A stretch of 64,000 nt of DNA from Sphagnum compactum (taxonomy: Eukaryota > Bryophyta > Sphagnopsida > Sphagnales): assembly GCA_965153455.1 (NCBI GenBank), contig OZ234495.1, positions 6,448,001 through 6,512,000 on the forward strand, written 5' to 3'. Both the position numbers and the translations under genes were made by a program. Below, one piece after another: positions 13,533-26,100 of the stretch. Under the pieces are notes generated by a model. The model had not been told where the DNA came from, ran no database searches, and saw only the letters and a program-made list of their open reading frames with translations. Within the stretch, counting starts at the first letter, position 1; every line of letters begins with the position of its first letter.

Positions 13533-13614
13533 TGACGGGACGGATGACGGACGTCTGGATGGAAAGCTTCATTTCATCCCGAAGCTTCACGACCACGACG
13601 TCCTTTACTATATA
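13533..13614 (+). promoter_or_regulatory. Putative CCCH gene core promoter: TGACG/GACGTC cluster and TATA box
   Basis: TGACG occurs at 13533-13537 and 13545-13549. The palindrome GACGTC follows at 13550-13555 and again at 13597-13602 (context CACGACGTCC). TATATA is at 13609-13614. TGACG and GACGTC are binding cores of plant bZIP factors (TGA class and C-box binders). Position upstream of the only plus-strand gene nearby supports a promoter, with transcription probably starting near 13,640. This would give a leader of about 900 bases. A second TATA-like stretch lies at 13358-13367. Confidence 0.5.
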
Positions 13615-14555
13615 GAATTCTCTGGCTAGGAAGCCGGGTATGGATATGTGTGGGTATATGTATGTACACATACACAAATACCGAGAGGTAAGGTGTCTCC
13701 TCAGTTCAAGACTCATGGGGGGGACTTGAGGAGCTTTGCAGACGAGTTAGGAATATAACCTATCCTTTGGGTGGGACCCCGTGGGTGATAACCGGCCAGG
13801 TGCTGAACAACCGACCAAGAAGAGTGGGAGAAGCCCATACCTGTGTAGGTAAGGTGATAGATAAGGGTTCAGGTGACCAGTTCAAGTCTTACACCAGTCC
13901 AAGGTGACAGGTGAGGTGAGAAGAAGAAGACGAAGAAGAAGAAGAAGAAGAATAGCAGGCAGGGCAAGCATTCTATTTCCACTGGCCGTGCCAACGAACG
14001 GTAGCCATCGCAGTAGTGGCAGTGGCACGGGGGGTTAAAGGCGTTGGCTCCTTACCATCTGTTTCTACTTTCCTTTTTCCTCTCTTCTTTCTTCTTTTCT
14101 CCCGTCTGCTCACCAACCGGAGCAGCAGAATAAGCAGCAGCAGCAGCAGCCCGGGAGCATGCAACATCAGTAGTGGAAACTGTAAACATTGTGTATATTT
14201 ATGTGTGGCCTTTGAAGAAGTTGAGACAATTGTTTTGTAGTAATAGATCGGCTTGTGGGGTGTGTGTGTGTGTGTGTGTGTGTGTTTTTGCTTGTTTTTA
14301 TTTTCTTCCGCGTGTTTTTGATTCTTTGGAGTTTTTGGAGGTGGTATGGTTGTGGTGGTCATTAGTTCGGTTTAGTTTTTGAGTTGAAGGAAGGAGGCTG
14401 GTATCTTTTGGGTTTTATGGGGGAGTTTTGGTGAAGTTGTTTTGGGTCGAGACAGGCTGCTGCACAAGAGATGAGGTGAAATTTAGGGCGATCAGACCTA
14501 GAGACTAGTAAGAGTGGGGTGCACTTCTTTCTTCTTGGGTACTAAGAGACCGAAG
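13615..14555 (+). promoter_or_regulatory. Presumed 5' leader of the CCCH gene
   Basis: GC content rises sharply here compared with the upstream DNA. The stretch holds a purine tract of GAA repeats (13919-13953), a CAG-type tract near 14133-14150 and a GT repeat of 13 units (14260-14285). Good splice-donor-like sites (GAG/GTAAGG near 13687 and TAG/GTAAGG near 13848) make a leader intron possible, but no acceptor can be chosen with confidence. Short upstream ATGs exist, for example one at about 14159 that stops after four codons. They would matter for translation if they are in the mature transcript. Confidence 0.4.
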
Positions 14556-16577
14556 ATGCCAGGAGTGCTGATTGATGAGAACCCTTTTAGTTTGGAGAAC
14601 CTGAACAGCGGTGGTGGTGGTGGTGGTGGTTCGATTTACGACTTTGCGGGCTACTCTTCGTCGTCGCCTTTGTCGTCGCATAGTCAGTCCTCTGCACGGC
14701 ATACCATGCGTCGCTTGAGTTCTTTTTCAGCGGGGATGAAGGACTCGGAGCCGTCTTCGCTAGGGCTGTCTCAGTCGGTTCCTAATGTGTACCAGAGGAG
14801 CCACAGCTTCGGAAACAACAATACAGGGAGCTTGCACGCTTTCAACTTTTTTGGCAGCCCTCCTGACTCTCCGGCCAAATCGGACTTGGGTATGTCGTTT
14901 CTTGATGGAGTGGAAGAGTCTTTCGGCGATGGAGGATCGGGTAAAGGGTTATTCGAAGTAGGAGGAGGGGAAGGAGGAGGTAAAGGCTCTGGTCACGGAT
15001 GTTCCGACTTGCGCTCGTTATCCTTCGGCGGATCGGCGATGATGAGTGGATCGGTTGTGGGCTCGCCGACTTTTCCCGATTCTGTTGTTCATAGCTTCAA
15101 CAAGTTTTTGCCTTGTAACAACGAGGATGAGGAGGCGTGGTCTGCCGTGGACATGTACGGGTGCGATCAGTTTCGTATGTTCGAGTTCAAGGTGCGGCGG
15201 TGCATGCGGGGAAGAAGCCATGACTGGACGGAGTGTCCCTTTGCACATCCTGGTGAGAAGGCGAGGCGACGTGATCCGCGGCGGTTCCATTACTCGGGGA
15301 CAGCTTGCCCGGATTTCAGAAAAGGGACTTGCCGACGGGGAGATGCTTGCGAGTACGCGCATGGGGTTTTCGAGTGCTGGTTACATCCAGCTCGCTATCG
15401 CACACAGCCGTGTAAGGACGGGCGCAACTGTCGTCGCCGCGTCTGTTTCTTTGCTCACACGCCAGAGCAGTTGCGGTTACTGCCAGCCGCTGCGCAGGCG
15501 GCCACGGTTGCTGCCAGGAGTGGTGGCGGTGGTGGACTGGTCGGATCGCAAGCATCGGCGCTGAGTGCTGCCTCTACATACGATGGATGCCCGGTACGTG
15601 GAGGTGCTTACGATGGAGCTTTTGTGTATGAAAGGAGTTCTTCCTATGACGGTTCCTCCCACTCCACGAATGTTGGATCATCTGCTTTAAACCATTTTAA
15701 CGGTTTCATGTCTCCTGCGCTTTCTGGTCACTGCTGCCTACCGTCGCAGATGTCTTCTCCTACGTCCACACTTGTGGGACATGCGCAGTCTCCACCACCC
15801 TTGTCCCCACCTCTCTCTCCCTCCGGATCTCCTCCACATTCTCCCTCCTCCCCCTCGCCTCATGGCGGCTGGCCCAGCTCCATGGCTCCGAGCTTTGCTT
15901 CTTTGTCTTCTGCCGGTCAAGCTGCCATGTCTCAAGCGCTAACACAAGCGTCGCTGCAGGCTTCACTGTCCGAGGGGGTGGCGTATACGCAGGCGCAGGC
16001 GACTCTAGCTCGCTCTCAGAGCAGCAGCCAGGGCATGGTTGGTGTTGGGGGAAGTCGTCCTCACTCCCCATCCACTCCGGCGCATCGCCGACATTTGGAT
16101 CGGCTTAACTCCATGCCTACACTGTCCATTCCTTCGGAGCGGAGCTTGCAGCAGCTGGCGGTAGGTATGAGCGGATCTGCTCCTGTTTCACCCGCTGGAG
16201 GCCACCATCAGAGCAAGTCTATGCTGGAGCTCGTTGCAACTTTGCAGCAGCTGGAGCTTGGAAGTTCCACTTCACCCAGCACCCAGTGGCTGCAGCAGCA
16301 TTACACCTCAGGGCCCTCGCCCCTGCGCCGCTGTTCTGTTAGTGTACCTGGTACACCCACCAAGGTGCACTGGGAACAGAAGGAACGCTGGGAGTATGAT
16401 GAGAATGAAGAAGATTCTACTGTGCAGCGTGTTGAGTCTGGCCGGGACCTGCGTGCCAAGATCTATGGCCGTCTGGGTAAAGAAAATCCCATGGAAGCTG
16501 GGAATGTAGATGCTCCAGACCTTGGATGGGTTAATGAGCTGGTGAAAGAAGAGCCTGAGCAGACTCCCACCTGGTGA
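14556..16577 (+). CDS. Arginine-rich tandem CCCH zinc-finger protein (RR-TZF)
   Basis: Intronless, 673 residues. The family binds mRNA, often AU-rich elements, and controls turnover and translation in hormone and stress responses, shuttling between nucleus and cytoplasmic granules. The arginine-rich part has C-X5-H-X4-C-X3-H (C216, H222, C227, H231). It is followed by finger one, C-X7-C-X5-C-X3-H (251-269), a 16-residue linker, and finger two, C-X5-C-X4-C-X3-H (286-301). These are the diagnostic plant spacings. N-terminal to it are a glycine run (about 17-26) and Ser/Gly-rich sequence. C-terminal are an SP-rich segment (about 412-435), [10 protein letters not shown] (559-568, fits a nuclear export signal) and WVNELVKEE near the end, a motif shared with larger family members. 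Ankyrin repeats, present in many long members, are absent. The first in-frame ATG is at 14556. The open frame extends upstream to a GTG, which is unlikely as a start. The gene is much more GC-rich than its surroundings. Confidence 0.95.
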   Translation: MPGVLIDENPFSLENLNSGGGGGGGSIYDFAGYSSSSPLSSHSQSSARHTMRRLSSFSAGMKDSEPSSLGLSQSVPNVYQRSHSFGNNNTGSLHAFNFFGSPPDSPAKSDLGMSFLDGVEESFGDGGSGKGLFEVGGGEGGGKGSGHGCSDLRSLSFGGSAMMSGSVVGSPTFPDSVVHSFNKFLPCNNEDEEAWSAVDMYGCDQFRMFEFKVRRCMRGRSHDWTECPFAHPGEKARRRDPRRFHYSGTACPDFRKGTCRRGDACEYAHGVFECWLHPARYRTQPCKDGRNCRRRVCFFAHTPEQLRLLPAAAQAATVAARSGGGGGLVGSQASALSAASTYDGCPVRGGAYDGAFVYERSSSYDGSSHSTNVGSSALNHFNGFMSPALSGHCCLPSQMSSPTSTLVGHAQSPPPLSPPLSPSGSPPHSPSSPSPHGGWPSSMAPSFASLSSAGQAAMSQALTQASLQASLSEGVAYTQAQATLARSQSSSQGMVGVGGSRPHSPSTPAHRRHLDRLNSMPTLSIPSERSLQQLAVGMSGSAPVSPAGGHHQSKSMLELVATLQQLELGSSTSPSTQWLQQHYTSGPSPLRRCSVSVPGTPTKVHWEQKERWEYDENEEDSTVQRVESGRDLRAKIYGRLGKENPMEAGNVDAPDLGWVNELVKEEPEQTPTW

Positions 16578-18830
16578 AGGGACCTGATGGAGATCAGTTT
16601 GCCGGCTCGCATCACTAAATGCTGGGTGATTTTTGGTGTGTTATGGGTTGGTTGTGGGAGGATAGGAGGGAGGGATTTGTCTTGTTTATTTGGATATACC
16701 CAAGGGTTATTCAAATTTTGGTTTAACAAAAGAGGATTCATGTATGGAATTGTGAGGTGATTGGTTGGTGCGGTGAGGAGTAAAAGGTAGAACAGGAAAC
16801 AAAATGGCAGTAGGCACATACTGCCGCCTTACAAAGTACAGGGGCTGTAGCAGGAGAGAACAGGAGATTCTTTTTTGGATATGTAGGCCTTACAAATTTG
16901 TGATTGTTTTATGAAGTGCATATGGGTTTTGGTCGATCTACCAAAAGTAGAGCATAGGATGGGTGCACATGTGGACTTTGTGTATATGGCACAGGTGATG
17001 GACATTCTGAGACCCCAAGGTCACCAGAGCAAAACCACAACAGAGTCTGTCATGACTAACTTGACATTTATTTTGAAATCGTGTGTTTAAATCTAGTGCC
17101 TAGGATCAATTTGTACATTCATATATATCATGATGTCATGATTATGATGGCTTTTGTAATATACCTTTCTCCACAAAATGCACTGTCTGTTCATCTATTT
17201 AATCTTTGTTTCATCTTGGGATCTTGAAACATTGCTTACTTTCAAGTTTTATGTATGGGTATGTCTGGATCAGAGTTTTCAGAAACTCAAGTATTGATCA
17301 CCGCATAGTGATCTTCTGAGTGGTTTAATATTGCTATGCACTTGTGAAAGGTCAGAGTTCTGCTGGTCAGATTTTGCTTTGGCTGTTGCTTAGTATCTGC
17401 AAGCTTGTCATTGCAACAAATGTGAATGTTGTGAATAAGGTTGACACAGGTTTGTTGTGAAGTACTATTGAATCATCTTGCAGTGTATAGGGTCTTGGTA
17501 TACAGTCATGTTAAATTTGTCTAGTGGATGAACATCTCATAAATGAGCATGATAGGCAGCTCTTGGGATGTATTTGTGGACTGATTTAATTTGAGGGATG
17601 TATTTGGAGTCATCTGGTGATTTCAGGTACAGCAATACAAGGTTTGCAGATTGTAAATCTGGTGTCTTGTGCAGAGTCTCTGTCCTGTGAAATCAGGTTC
17701 AAGATTCTTTCTTGCTTCCTGATGCTTGTGTTCTATCATAGGTTGCCCTGGCGCAAGGTGTTTTAGTGTGCTTGCTGTTCTATCTTGTTATGTCTTAGTG
17801 AGTTTGGTTATTTCTTTGTGCATTTGAGAATGGGAATTGCTATTGGAAGGTTGGTAATGGGTAGTTGCAGGTTGTTTCTATCTTGCTCCCCTCTGTCAAA
17901 AATCTATTATGTCGAATATTGTGTGATCTTGTGGTTGCCTCCATGTGGTGAGTGAAGAATAACTGGTCCTTATCTTGCTTACTGGGTCATGGATCTTGTA
18001 GGTTGTCTACTCATGTTGTGTTACTGCTATCTGACCATGCCTTGGTCATGTCTTTGGGACTGTAAGCACAGTTCTGTATGCGTTTTGGGTATTGAAATCA
18101 CTATTGAGGGGTGTGCCACCCAGGTGTGCCTACTAGGTGTGCATCACAGGTTAGATTTTTAATGAAGCACAGCTCTAGTAGTTAAGCTTTTTGTGTGCAT
18201 TGTAGGGATGGAACTGTTATCAAGGAATGGAGGAAGGGAAAGATTTTATAAGGTAGCCGGCAATGTAGAGCTCCAACACACTCTTCTGGTGAGAGTTCGG
18301 TACCATCTTGTATGTCTTTCTGACAGGTTGTATGTTGAGAGTTCAACTACTTTTAAGGTGTTTGGATGATGGTTTTCATTCTGAATAAGTTATAACAGCA
18401 GTCAGCTTGAGAGGTGGGTTAGCCTTGTGGTCATGTATTTTTGGGTTGGATTCTGAATGCTTTAGGGGATAGGTATGTGCTTGTTGTGTCAGGCTGTAAT
18501 TTGGGGTTGGACCCTTTGGGAGTAGAATAGTGAATACACATCAGGCAGCAGACAGGTTGGAAGTGTACTTTGTGTACTCAAGCAATGTAGAAGGTATATC
18601 ATTGGGTGCTCCACCAAATGTCTGGTGCTGTCTTTTATGTTACCAGTATGCATACCGAGGCACAGCTTTTAAATGTTGAAGTAGGGTTGAAAATTTTGAA
18701 ACAAGGATTTATCTATAGCAAAATTAATTTCCCTACTTGGCAGAGTGAAAATATTGAAACTATTACTCTTAATTGTACGGGTAGTAGTTGTCATCCAAGT
18801 GGGAGTTACTGTGTGATGATTAGACACTGG
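16578..18830 (+). other. 3' flank of the CCCH gene
   Basis: Moderately AT-rich, T/G-biased sequence following the stop codon, lacking the extreme AT content of the repeat regions. It probably contains the 3' untranslated region and unannotated transcribed sequence. No canonical AATAAA was pinned down and no coding exon was recognised on either strand. Confidence 0.4.
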
Positions 18831-19020
18831 GTAGAGGTTAGTCCATCCTGACCATATAGGAGAGTAGAGCATGCATTAGCTTATCACAATTTGGCAATTG
18901 CAGCCCTCTTGTGTAGGATGACTATAGGTAGAGGTTAGTCCATCCTGCCCATATGCGAGAGTAGGGGATGTAGTAGCTTGTCACATTGGGGCACTTCCAG
19001 CCCTCTTGTTTAGCATGCAG
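18831..19020. repeat. 97-bp direct duplication
   Basis: Two consecutive copies start at 18831 and 18928 with GTAGAGGTTAGTCCATCCTG. They share the internal landmarks GAGAGTAG, TAGCTT.TCACA and CAGCCCTCTTGT. It lies between the two convergent genes and has no coding potential. Confidence 0.7.
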
Positions 19021-20165
19021 GGACACCCGTTCATAGAAAGCCCATCGTCATGGAAAGTGTCACGCTACAAATACTCAAGAGAACGATAATGGCATATAAA
19101 ACATGAAATAACCAGCTGGTGCTTGTGCATTGTAACTTCATAGTTACAACTACCAAAATTCCAAACCAAATAATGCAGATGGGAATTGGATGGCCACAAG
19201 TCTGTGCATGAAGGAGCCATTCATCTTATGGTGCTTTTTTTTCCAAACTACTGCTTCACATCGGCTACTTGAGTGCCTTGAGATACTCATTTCCAGTGCA
19301 GAAATGTGAACTGTTTTCCATGTTGTTGGATTGCATAGGCAAGACACAAGGAGTTAGTAATTCATGGCACTTTTTAAGGCACAAGATGTTCTGATACAGC
19401 CAGTGCAAATCGGACATTTCATTCTCTTGCATGCATATGCATTACAGCAGGGATCCAAGGTATAGTGAGAAGAGAACTTGGAGAGAGTGAACTTCCATTT
19501 TGAAAGTCAAAATAGAAGTTGAAAGCATTGTTGCATACATGCAATCACTCATTGTGTTTCTTGTACATAGGCTACAGTACCTTGGTCCTGCTGCAACTTT
19601 TCTGCCTGTGTTTATCACAATTGCAATCCAGAAACAAGAAAGAGAACCATGTAAAACCCTCCAAACCATTCTTTCAAAGCCCCCAAGCTAAGAAGCGTCA
19701 ACAAAAAAGAAAATGACACATTCCACAATGGCATCTTTCACAGCCCTCAAACTGACCAATGACAATTCACACCTATGCAGAAGCTTAATTCATCACTAAA
19801 TTACTGTAAAACCCCATATTGCACAAAGTTTGCAGCCCCATATTGCATAGTCAATATGTTAGGCTAGCAATTGTCACACATCACATCAGACAAAGTGTAC
19901 ACTGACTGGGGAGAAGAACAAAATCAGCACTTCCAAATTTGTAACTTATGAGCTTTTTGTATCATCCATCATCTTCATGCCTTATTGGTGTTAGATACTC
20001 AGATTTGGATTGAGATTGGTGGACCAGGTGATGTGGATAAGTAACTGTAGCAATGTGCAATTTTGCACTAGAAAATCATGGCCTTTCAACAAACCTCAAG
20101 AGCATGCCTCTCTACTTTTGCTGAATCTGTGGTTGAAAATTATTGATGTACATTAGAATGGAAAT
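19021..20165. other. 3' flank between the convergent CCCH and E1 genes
   Basis: Sequence downstream of the minus-strand E1 stop codon and probably containing its 3' untranslated region. Open frames here (19150-19347, 19442-19716) resemble no protein family I recognise. Confidence 0.4.
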
Positions 20166-23100
20166 TCATGGAGAAAAGGCCGAATCAATAATCGCCCTAG
20201 TCTCCTGTTGATGGACTTGAAAGCTTCCTGTTGCTGTGGTAGCTGATGTTGCACGGCCAATGAAATGAATCTCTGTAAACTCCCGATGGCTACATAATTC
20301 ACGAACTGCTGTAGCTAGTCGTGGTTGAACATATGTCCATGCCCCCATATTCTTTGGCTCCTCCTAGCCCACAATTTTCCCTCTGGAGCTCAATTTACCA
20401 TACTAGCTCTCCACAAAAATAATGATATCCTTAGAAGTCATTTGATATTGCCTTGCAAAGAAAAACCACTTCATGTGTAGAAGGTCTATGACTGAACAGT
20501 TCTCCAACGATTGAAATAAATTCATCCTAGACAGCCTAAGCATTCCTAATTTTCAGCGCTCCTTGTATTGATGCCTTGAACATAAAGTTTCAAATGCATA
20601 CCTGGACCCATACAAGCTGGGCCTTTGGGTAGCGGTTGATCACCATAGCCAGACGGTCAAACGGAAATGGAGCAATTTGCTCCAACCGCACAATGGCAAT
20701 GTCCCGCACTTTTCGACTCCGCCTTCCATTGCTTAGCAAATAAAATATCTGTTAAAGTCATGCAGAAATACTGTGCCCCTTAGTTCTTCTTCAATCCCCA
20801 TTTTCCTCTTCTCAAATCTGAGCTCTCTCACAACAAATGCATCCATCTCAGTGATTGAGAGTGCGAGATGACCTTTCCAGAACAGATAAGGAGCCTGCGT
20901 GCATCTTTCCGAGGAAGCAAGTCATGAGTGTTGCGCAAATTGTCTGCTGGGTCTCCATCCGCTATTACACGCCTGAATGGTTGACATCTTTTTTATACAG
21001 GAGACTAGAAGGCAGGTGAGGAGTTGAGGAGTGGGCTTCAAGGAATTTTGTTAAGACTTCTAGAACCCAAGGCCATGACAGGGCAGTAGAAAGGCACATG
21101 CACATGACAAAACAATTAGAACAAAAATGGCAAGAACACAGGGAATTGCATTTGAGAATGAACACACCTAAAATATGTTCCAGTTACCATGTCAGCAAGC
21201 TTGGAAACACATGGCTTATGGTGGAGAAGATACTGCCATCAAACCAGATCACAATGTAGTTGCAGAATTAGGAACTTGACATGATCCATACTTTCAATTG
21301 TGTATGCAAATATTGCTAACTGAGCAAAGTACCCTCCGGATCCCCTCAAGTCAAAATTCCCACAAGGCTAGTAGCTAAAGTTCAGGTAAAGCAATGAGCT
21401 ACCTTTGGACTCATGATGACAAGAGGCTTGGAATATGGGCGATTCATCTAAAAGGAAAGCACAAACATTTCAAGTTAGACATGACAAAAGCACGTGTTAT
21501 TTAAGATCTCATAAATTCAAGAAGTTCCAGTTGCAAATGAGTGTTGCAAGCTCACTTGGCGTCGCAAGACATGGAAAAAGTTGGCTGGAGTAGTAATGTT
21601 GGCAACACACCTGTCAGAGCCGGAACCAGAGATAGATGAGTAATTTCAGGTGATACCAGTCTGCTGGAAGAGGAAGGTTTTATAAGGATAACAATGGCAA
21701 CATACAGATTGTGGTCTTTTTCAGCATTGCGACGCATCCACTGTGCCATGAACATATCCCAGTCTTGCCTGCTTAGAAATGTCAGAACGCCACCTTTTAG
21801 ATGTAAGTTCACCTCAAAATGTCTGCACAGGAATCTTCTCAAAGAAAGCAGAAGGGAAAAGGGAAGCCAAGCAAAAGAAGATGATGACAAACAAAAGATC
21901 CATTGAAAAGAACAAATCCATTTTGGGAGAAGCTTCCTAGTTTGAATTGAGCATGTTGATTAGCAATCAAGGGACTGACCTCTGTTATCTAAGGATGAAT
22001 AAAAGATCTGAAAGATGGAACTGGAAATGCTCACAGAATACTTCAAAACTACACTAATCTTCAGCAACTTCGGTTCCTAGAATAGCTCAAAAAGATGCAC
22101 AGAAAACCCATTAGCACATAACTTATAGATATCAATCTCACCGTTGGATTTGGTCTGCTTGTCCTATATCGAGCTCCTGCATCAAAATCTCAGCACGTTC
22201 TGCATTTATTCCCTTCATTGGTTCTATCACTGCTTTCAAGTCTGCCTTAGTCAAGTAGCCTTTTCCATCTGCATCACCACAGCCGCCTTTATCTGTAAGT
22301 TCTACATTTCAAAGCCGGTTTGTAGAATGCACACTGATTAATGTCACTCCTCAAAGATAATCTTAACCACAGTCATGATCATCATGATCTTTGGATTCAT
22401 CTTCTTCATCTTCACTGCACTGATGGAAGACCATGACCCAGAAAGAGCACACCTTTGTCAGCAGCAGTGAAGCCTGCCTCTATTTGGTGTTTGTGAAGAG
22501 GGCCAAATCCAGGCAGGTGGTCGGGATCATCATTGCAAAGCTGCAAATTTCCATAAACCATGAGCACCTCACAAAACCATCTGAAAGTTGGAGAAACAAA
22601 AGGCACAAGCGAGAGGACCATGAAAAAAAACAATAGCACCTGCAAAAAGCGCTCCAGACGTCCTGAGCTGTGTTCTGGTCCTTGACCATCATACCCATGG
22701 GGCAGAAGAAGAACTAACCCTGTCGGTGTCATCCACTTCTCTTCACCAGATGCAATGAAGTTGTCAATTATTGACTGTGCATTGTTTGTGAAGTCTCCAA
22801 ACTGCAAAAATAGGGGTTGAGTTGATACAAGCTCATGGGGATTGTGATCAAGAGAGCACCACCTCTTTAATCAGGTCCCAAGACTTCCCACCAATCATAC
22901 AGGTACATATTACAATACAAATAGCACTAACACAGACATCTTTACAAGAACAGAATGCATTATGCTTTGGCTTTCATCATACCTGAGCCTCCCATATGAT
23001 AAGTGAGTTTTCATTTTCCAGGCTAAACCCATATTCAAAGCCAAGAACAGCAGCCTCAGATAGATTTGAGTTGCAAACAAGAAACTGAGCTTGGTGTCCG

Positions 23101-26100
23101 AGCCATACATTATTCAGCGGTATATACCTTGATGCAAAATGGAGCTCAGTTTCAGTGACACAAGTATGACATTTACAAGGAAGTTCACAATCTGCATAGC
23201 ACAGTACCTATAAAGCTGTGGAAGCAAAGGTTTATGGTACAGTAACAGACCTTCTGGCTGTAGTCTGGTCATACAGAACAGAGTGACGCTGATTGAAAGT
23301 TCCTCGTTCACAATCCTGCCCACTGAGACGCACTGAAAAGTGACGATTTTGCTCCACTGTTTGACCCTTTGTTGGATCTGCATGCAGCAGCAGTGACCTT
23401 CCCGCACAAACAATATATGTTACTGAAGGACCCTACGGAAGTAATATATGATGCAGGAGGACCCAACAAACATATTATGCAGGAGGCTTGTATGCTTAGG
23501 CATTAAACACAACACAATCATGCATTGACAGCTTCTCTCAAATCCTTTATGTCAGGATGACAATAATAAAAACTTATATAGAACTAAGCTGCATAGGAAG
23601 ATCTTACCCAAATGCCAATGCTTCTGCCATGGCCCAATCAATACCAACTCCACTTTCCATCATTTGCCATCTTGCCTTCAGAAGAGATGCAACCTGCAAC
23701 TTGCACACCATTCAATGCAGGAAGACTTTACACAAACCTAGAGAAGTGCATGGATGTTCACTACCAAGTATCTAGAACATGGTGTCTGATATCAAAGAAA
23801 GATGGAAGCAACTTCAGATACTCACATCTGGATGCAAGTTGAAGCCTGGTGGTGGAGTACTAATTGCACGGCCCTGCCACCCAAGAGACCAGTTGCCACA
23901 TAGTAGGCTTAAGAACAGGTATTATAACAAACAGAACCTTTGCAAGAGTCTTACTTTACAGAACATGTACATAAGCAAGTCCCAGGAGGCTGCATACCAC
24001 TTTCTGCAGGGTCTCTAAATCCACTCCAGTTGGTTGGACATATCGCTTTGAGCTTGAAGATCCTAGTGCTTCTCCTGAACTCCAAGATATCAACAAATCA
24101 TCCCCACAAATCTCTTTCTCTCTCTCTCCCCCTCCCTCACATTCTATTGATTTCTGTGGCTGTCTGGACTCTCCAAATTATTCCTCCTCAAACTTATCTG
24201 GCAAATTCCAAACTAGGAGGAGTGGTCTATGGCAACAGGCTATAGAGGCACAGTCTTACGAGCCCAGCCTCTCTCCACCACCTGCCACTGTACAATACCT
24301 TAATTCTTTCTTTCTCATTCACAAACTAATGCAGGCCGCTGCATCATTATGGTTTAGATCAACACTAAGAAAACAATGTTACAACAAAGCTAGTAGTCAT
24401 CCAAATGTTATGTGTACCTTGCCAATTGCTCGCTAGCCATTCATGTAAAGTGGGAGCAGAGGAATCAGCTGCTACATACTCAGTCTCAAATCTGGTCTCC
24501 ACTTCACTAGCCCACCTATCAATAATCTGCAAAATACCATGTCAGACAGAAACCATCCTTGAGTTGGCAGTCAATGAATAATCATCTTAGGTTTAACAAA
24601 AACAAGTCTTCCTGAACTCAATATTTGGATGGACAACAATAAAGTTTTCTCCCAAAAGAAGAAATGAAATTATTGGCTTACAAACCGCAGATCATACATC
24701 CTGTGAGATAATGTCTTCATTCAACAGCTTCTGGGAATAAATTTGCAGAGTAGTAGGATGGTTGAGAATTTTCTGGTAGGTCAAAGGTTGTGTCACTCTT
24801 GGGTCATCCTGTTAACATCCTCCCAAATTTGCCCATAAGAGCTTATATAGATCACACAAAACTCAATGTCACAAGGGAAGGTGAGTGAAAGATGCAATAG
24901 AGTAATCTGAAAGCCAAAAAGCTTAGACTCTTCCATGTCCAGGAGCAAGCCTGAAAGGAAATAACTGATTTGGTCCTGGCCTAAATCCTACCCGAGACCC
25001 TGGATGAGAGCTCATACTTGTTCATTGTGCCCATGCCGCCGATAACATACAAGATCCACAACCACATCTCTTTGAAATCTCTGCAGGTCACAAAAATATC
25101 ACGCCTGTGACACTGACCTCTCATGCAACAAATCACATTGCCACCTTGTACTGTTTCATAGATCTGAGACCTTAGTCTAACGCATTCAGGACACTGAAAA
25201 AGCTTTAATTTGACATATAAACATGCAAATGCCCACACAAACAAGAAAAGGGTGTAGTACCTGACGCCAATCCACAGCCAATCGGCAACACTGTACCACT
25301 CCTTCTGGATCATCACCATTGCAATGAAATATAGGAGCTCCCACACCCTTTGGCATGAAACACATGAGCATTCCACAAGGACCCAACCCAACTTTCAGCC
25401 TTCCAGTATCAACAAGCAACTACTAATCACAGACAGCTTCCATGGATAGACAACACAAGAGTCAATTAGAGAAGAAAACCAGACTACCTTGGCAACATCA
25501 CTAGGATGTGGTGAAGAGCGAGCAAGCTTTGGATCAGTTGTAAAACCAATCTGGTTATTGATTATCACATGAATGGTCCCACCTGTTGTGTACTCTGGTA
25601 AATCTGACAGCTTCAACATCACAAAGAGTACCAATTCACCAAGGAGAGTCAAAACTTTTCATCCACAAAACTTAGATGATTCTGATTCCAGATTCAGGGC
25701 AAATGAGATTCTTTGCATGCCTGCTGCTGCTGTGGGAACTAGAGGTCCTGAAGGAGGAAGTTTGTATTAAACATTTCCACTCAACTTAGATGATTCAAAT
25801 TCCCTGATTCGTTGCAAATGAAATTCTCTGCATGCCTGTTGCTGTGAAAACTAGAGGTCCTGAAAGAGGAAGTTCACACAAAATATACCTGCATAACTTC
25901 TGCAGCAAGACCTAAACCACTAAATGCTGCATCCCCGTGCAGTAAAAGGCCCTGCATCCATTAGTCCCTGCCCAATCAGTTTCTTTGATTGGGTATACTA
26001 AACTGTCTTCATGGTTGTTATTAGTCTGTAGTATTTACAATCTGTTGATCTCTTTGTATCCTCTGCACATATGTTGATGTATTTCTGTTCATCACTTCAT

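Noticed and set aside
13690-13895. GTTCAAGTC/GTTCAAGAC motifs upstream of the CCCH gene as tRNA-derived.
   Set aside because: There are only isolated T-arm-like words and no tRNA fold.
14514-14555. Start of the CCCH protein at the GTG at 14514.
   Set aside because: The first in-frame ATG is at 14556. The upstream residues are probably untranslated.
15018-15564. Long overlapping open frames on both strands inside the CCCH gene.
   Set aside because: They are shadows of the GC-rich CCCH reading frame and show no domain.
20364-20372. Apparent in-frame TAG just before EEPKNMGAW, suggesting the E1 gene is a pseudogene.
   Set aside because: The TAG is the end of an intron (acceptor TAG before GAGGAG at 20363). 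The preceding exon ends VWVQ at a GT donor (20602), so the joined protein is intact.
23251-23332. A shorter E1 exon starting at the CAG near 23333.
   Set aside because: The upstream sequence to 23397 is open, carries the expected GSLL start and matches the phase of the previous exon, so the longer exon fits better.
24418-24526. Direct joining of the exon ending SNWQG to the GRAISTPPP exon.
   Set aside because: Phases clash and would give a stop. An intervening exon at 23998-24074 restores phase and matches the family (…[15 protein letters not shown]).
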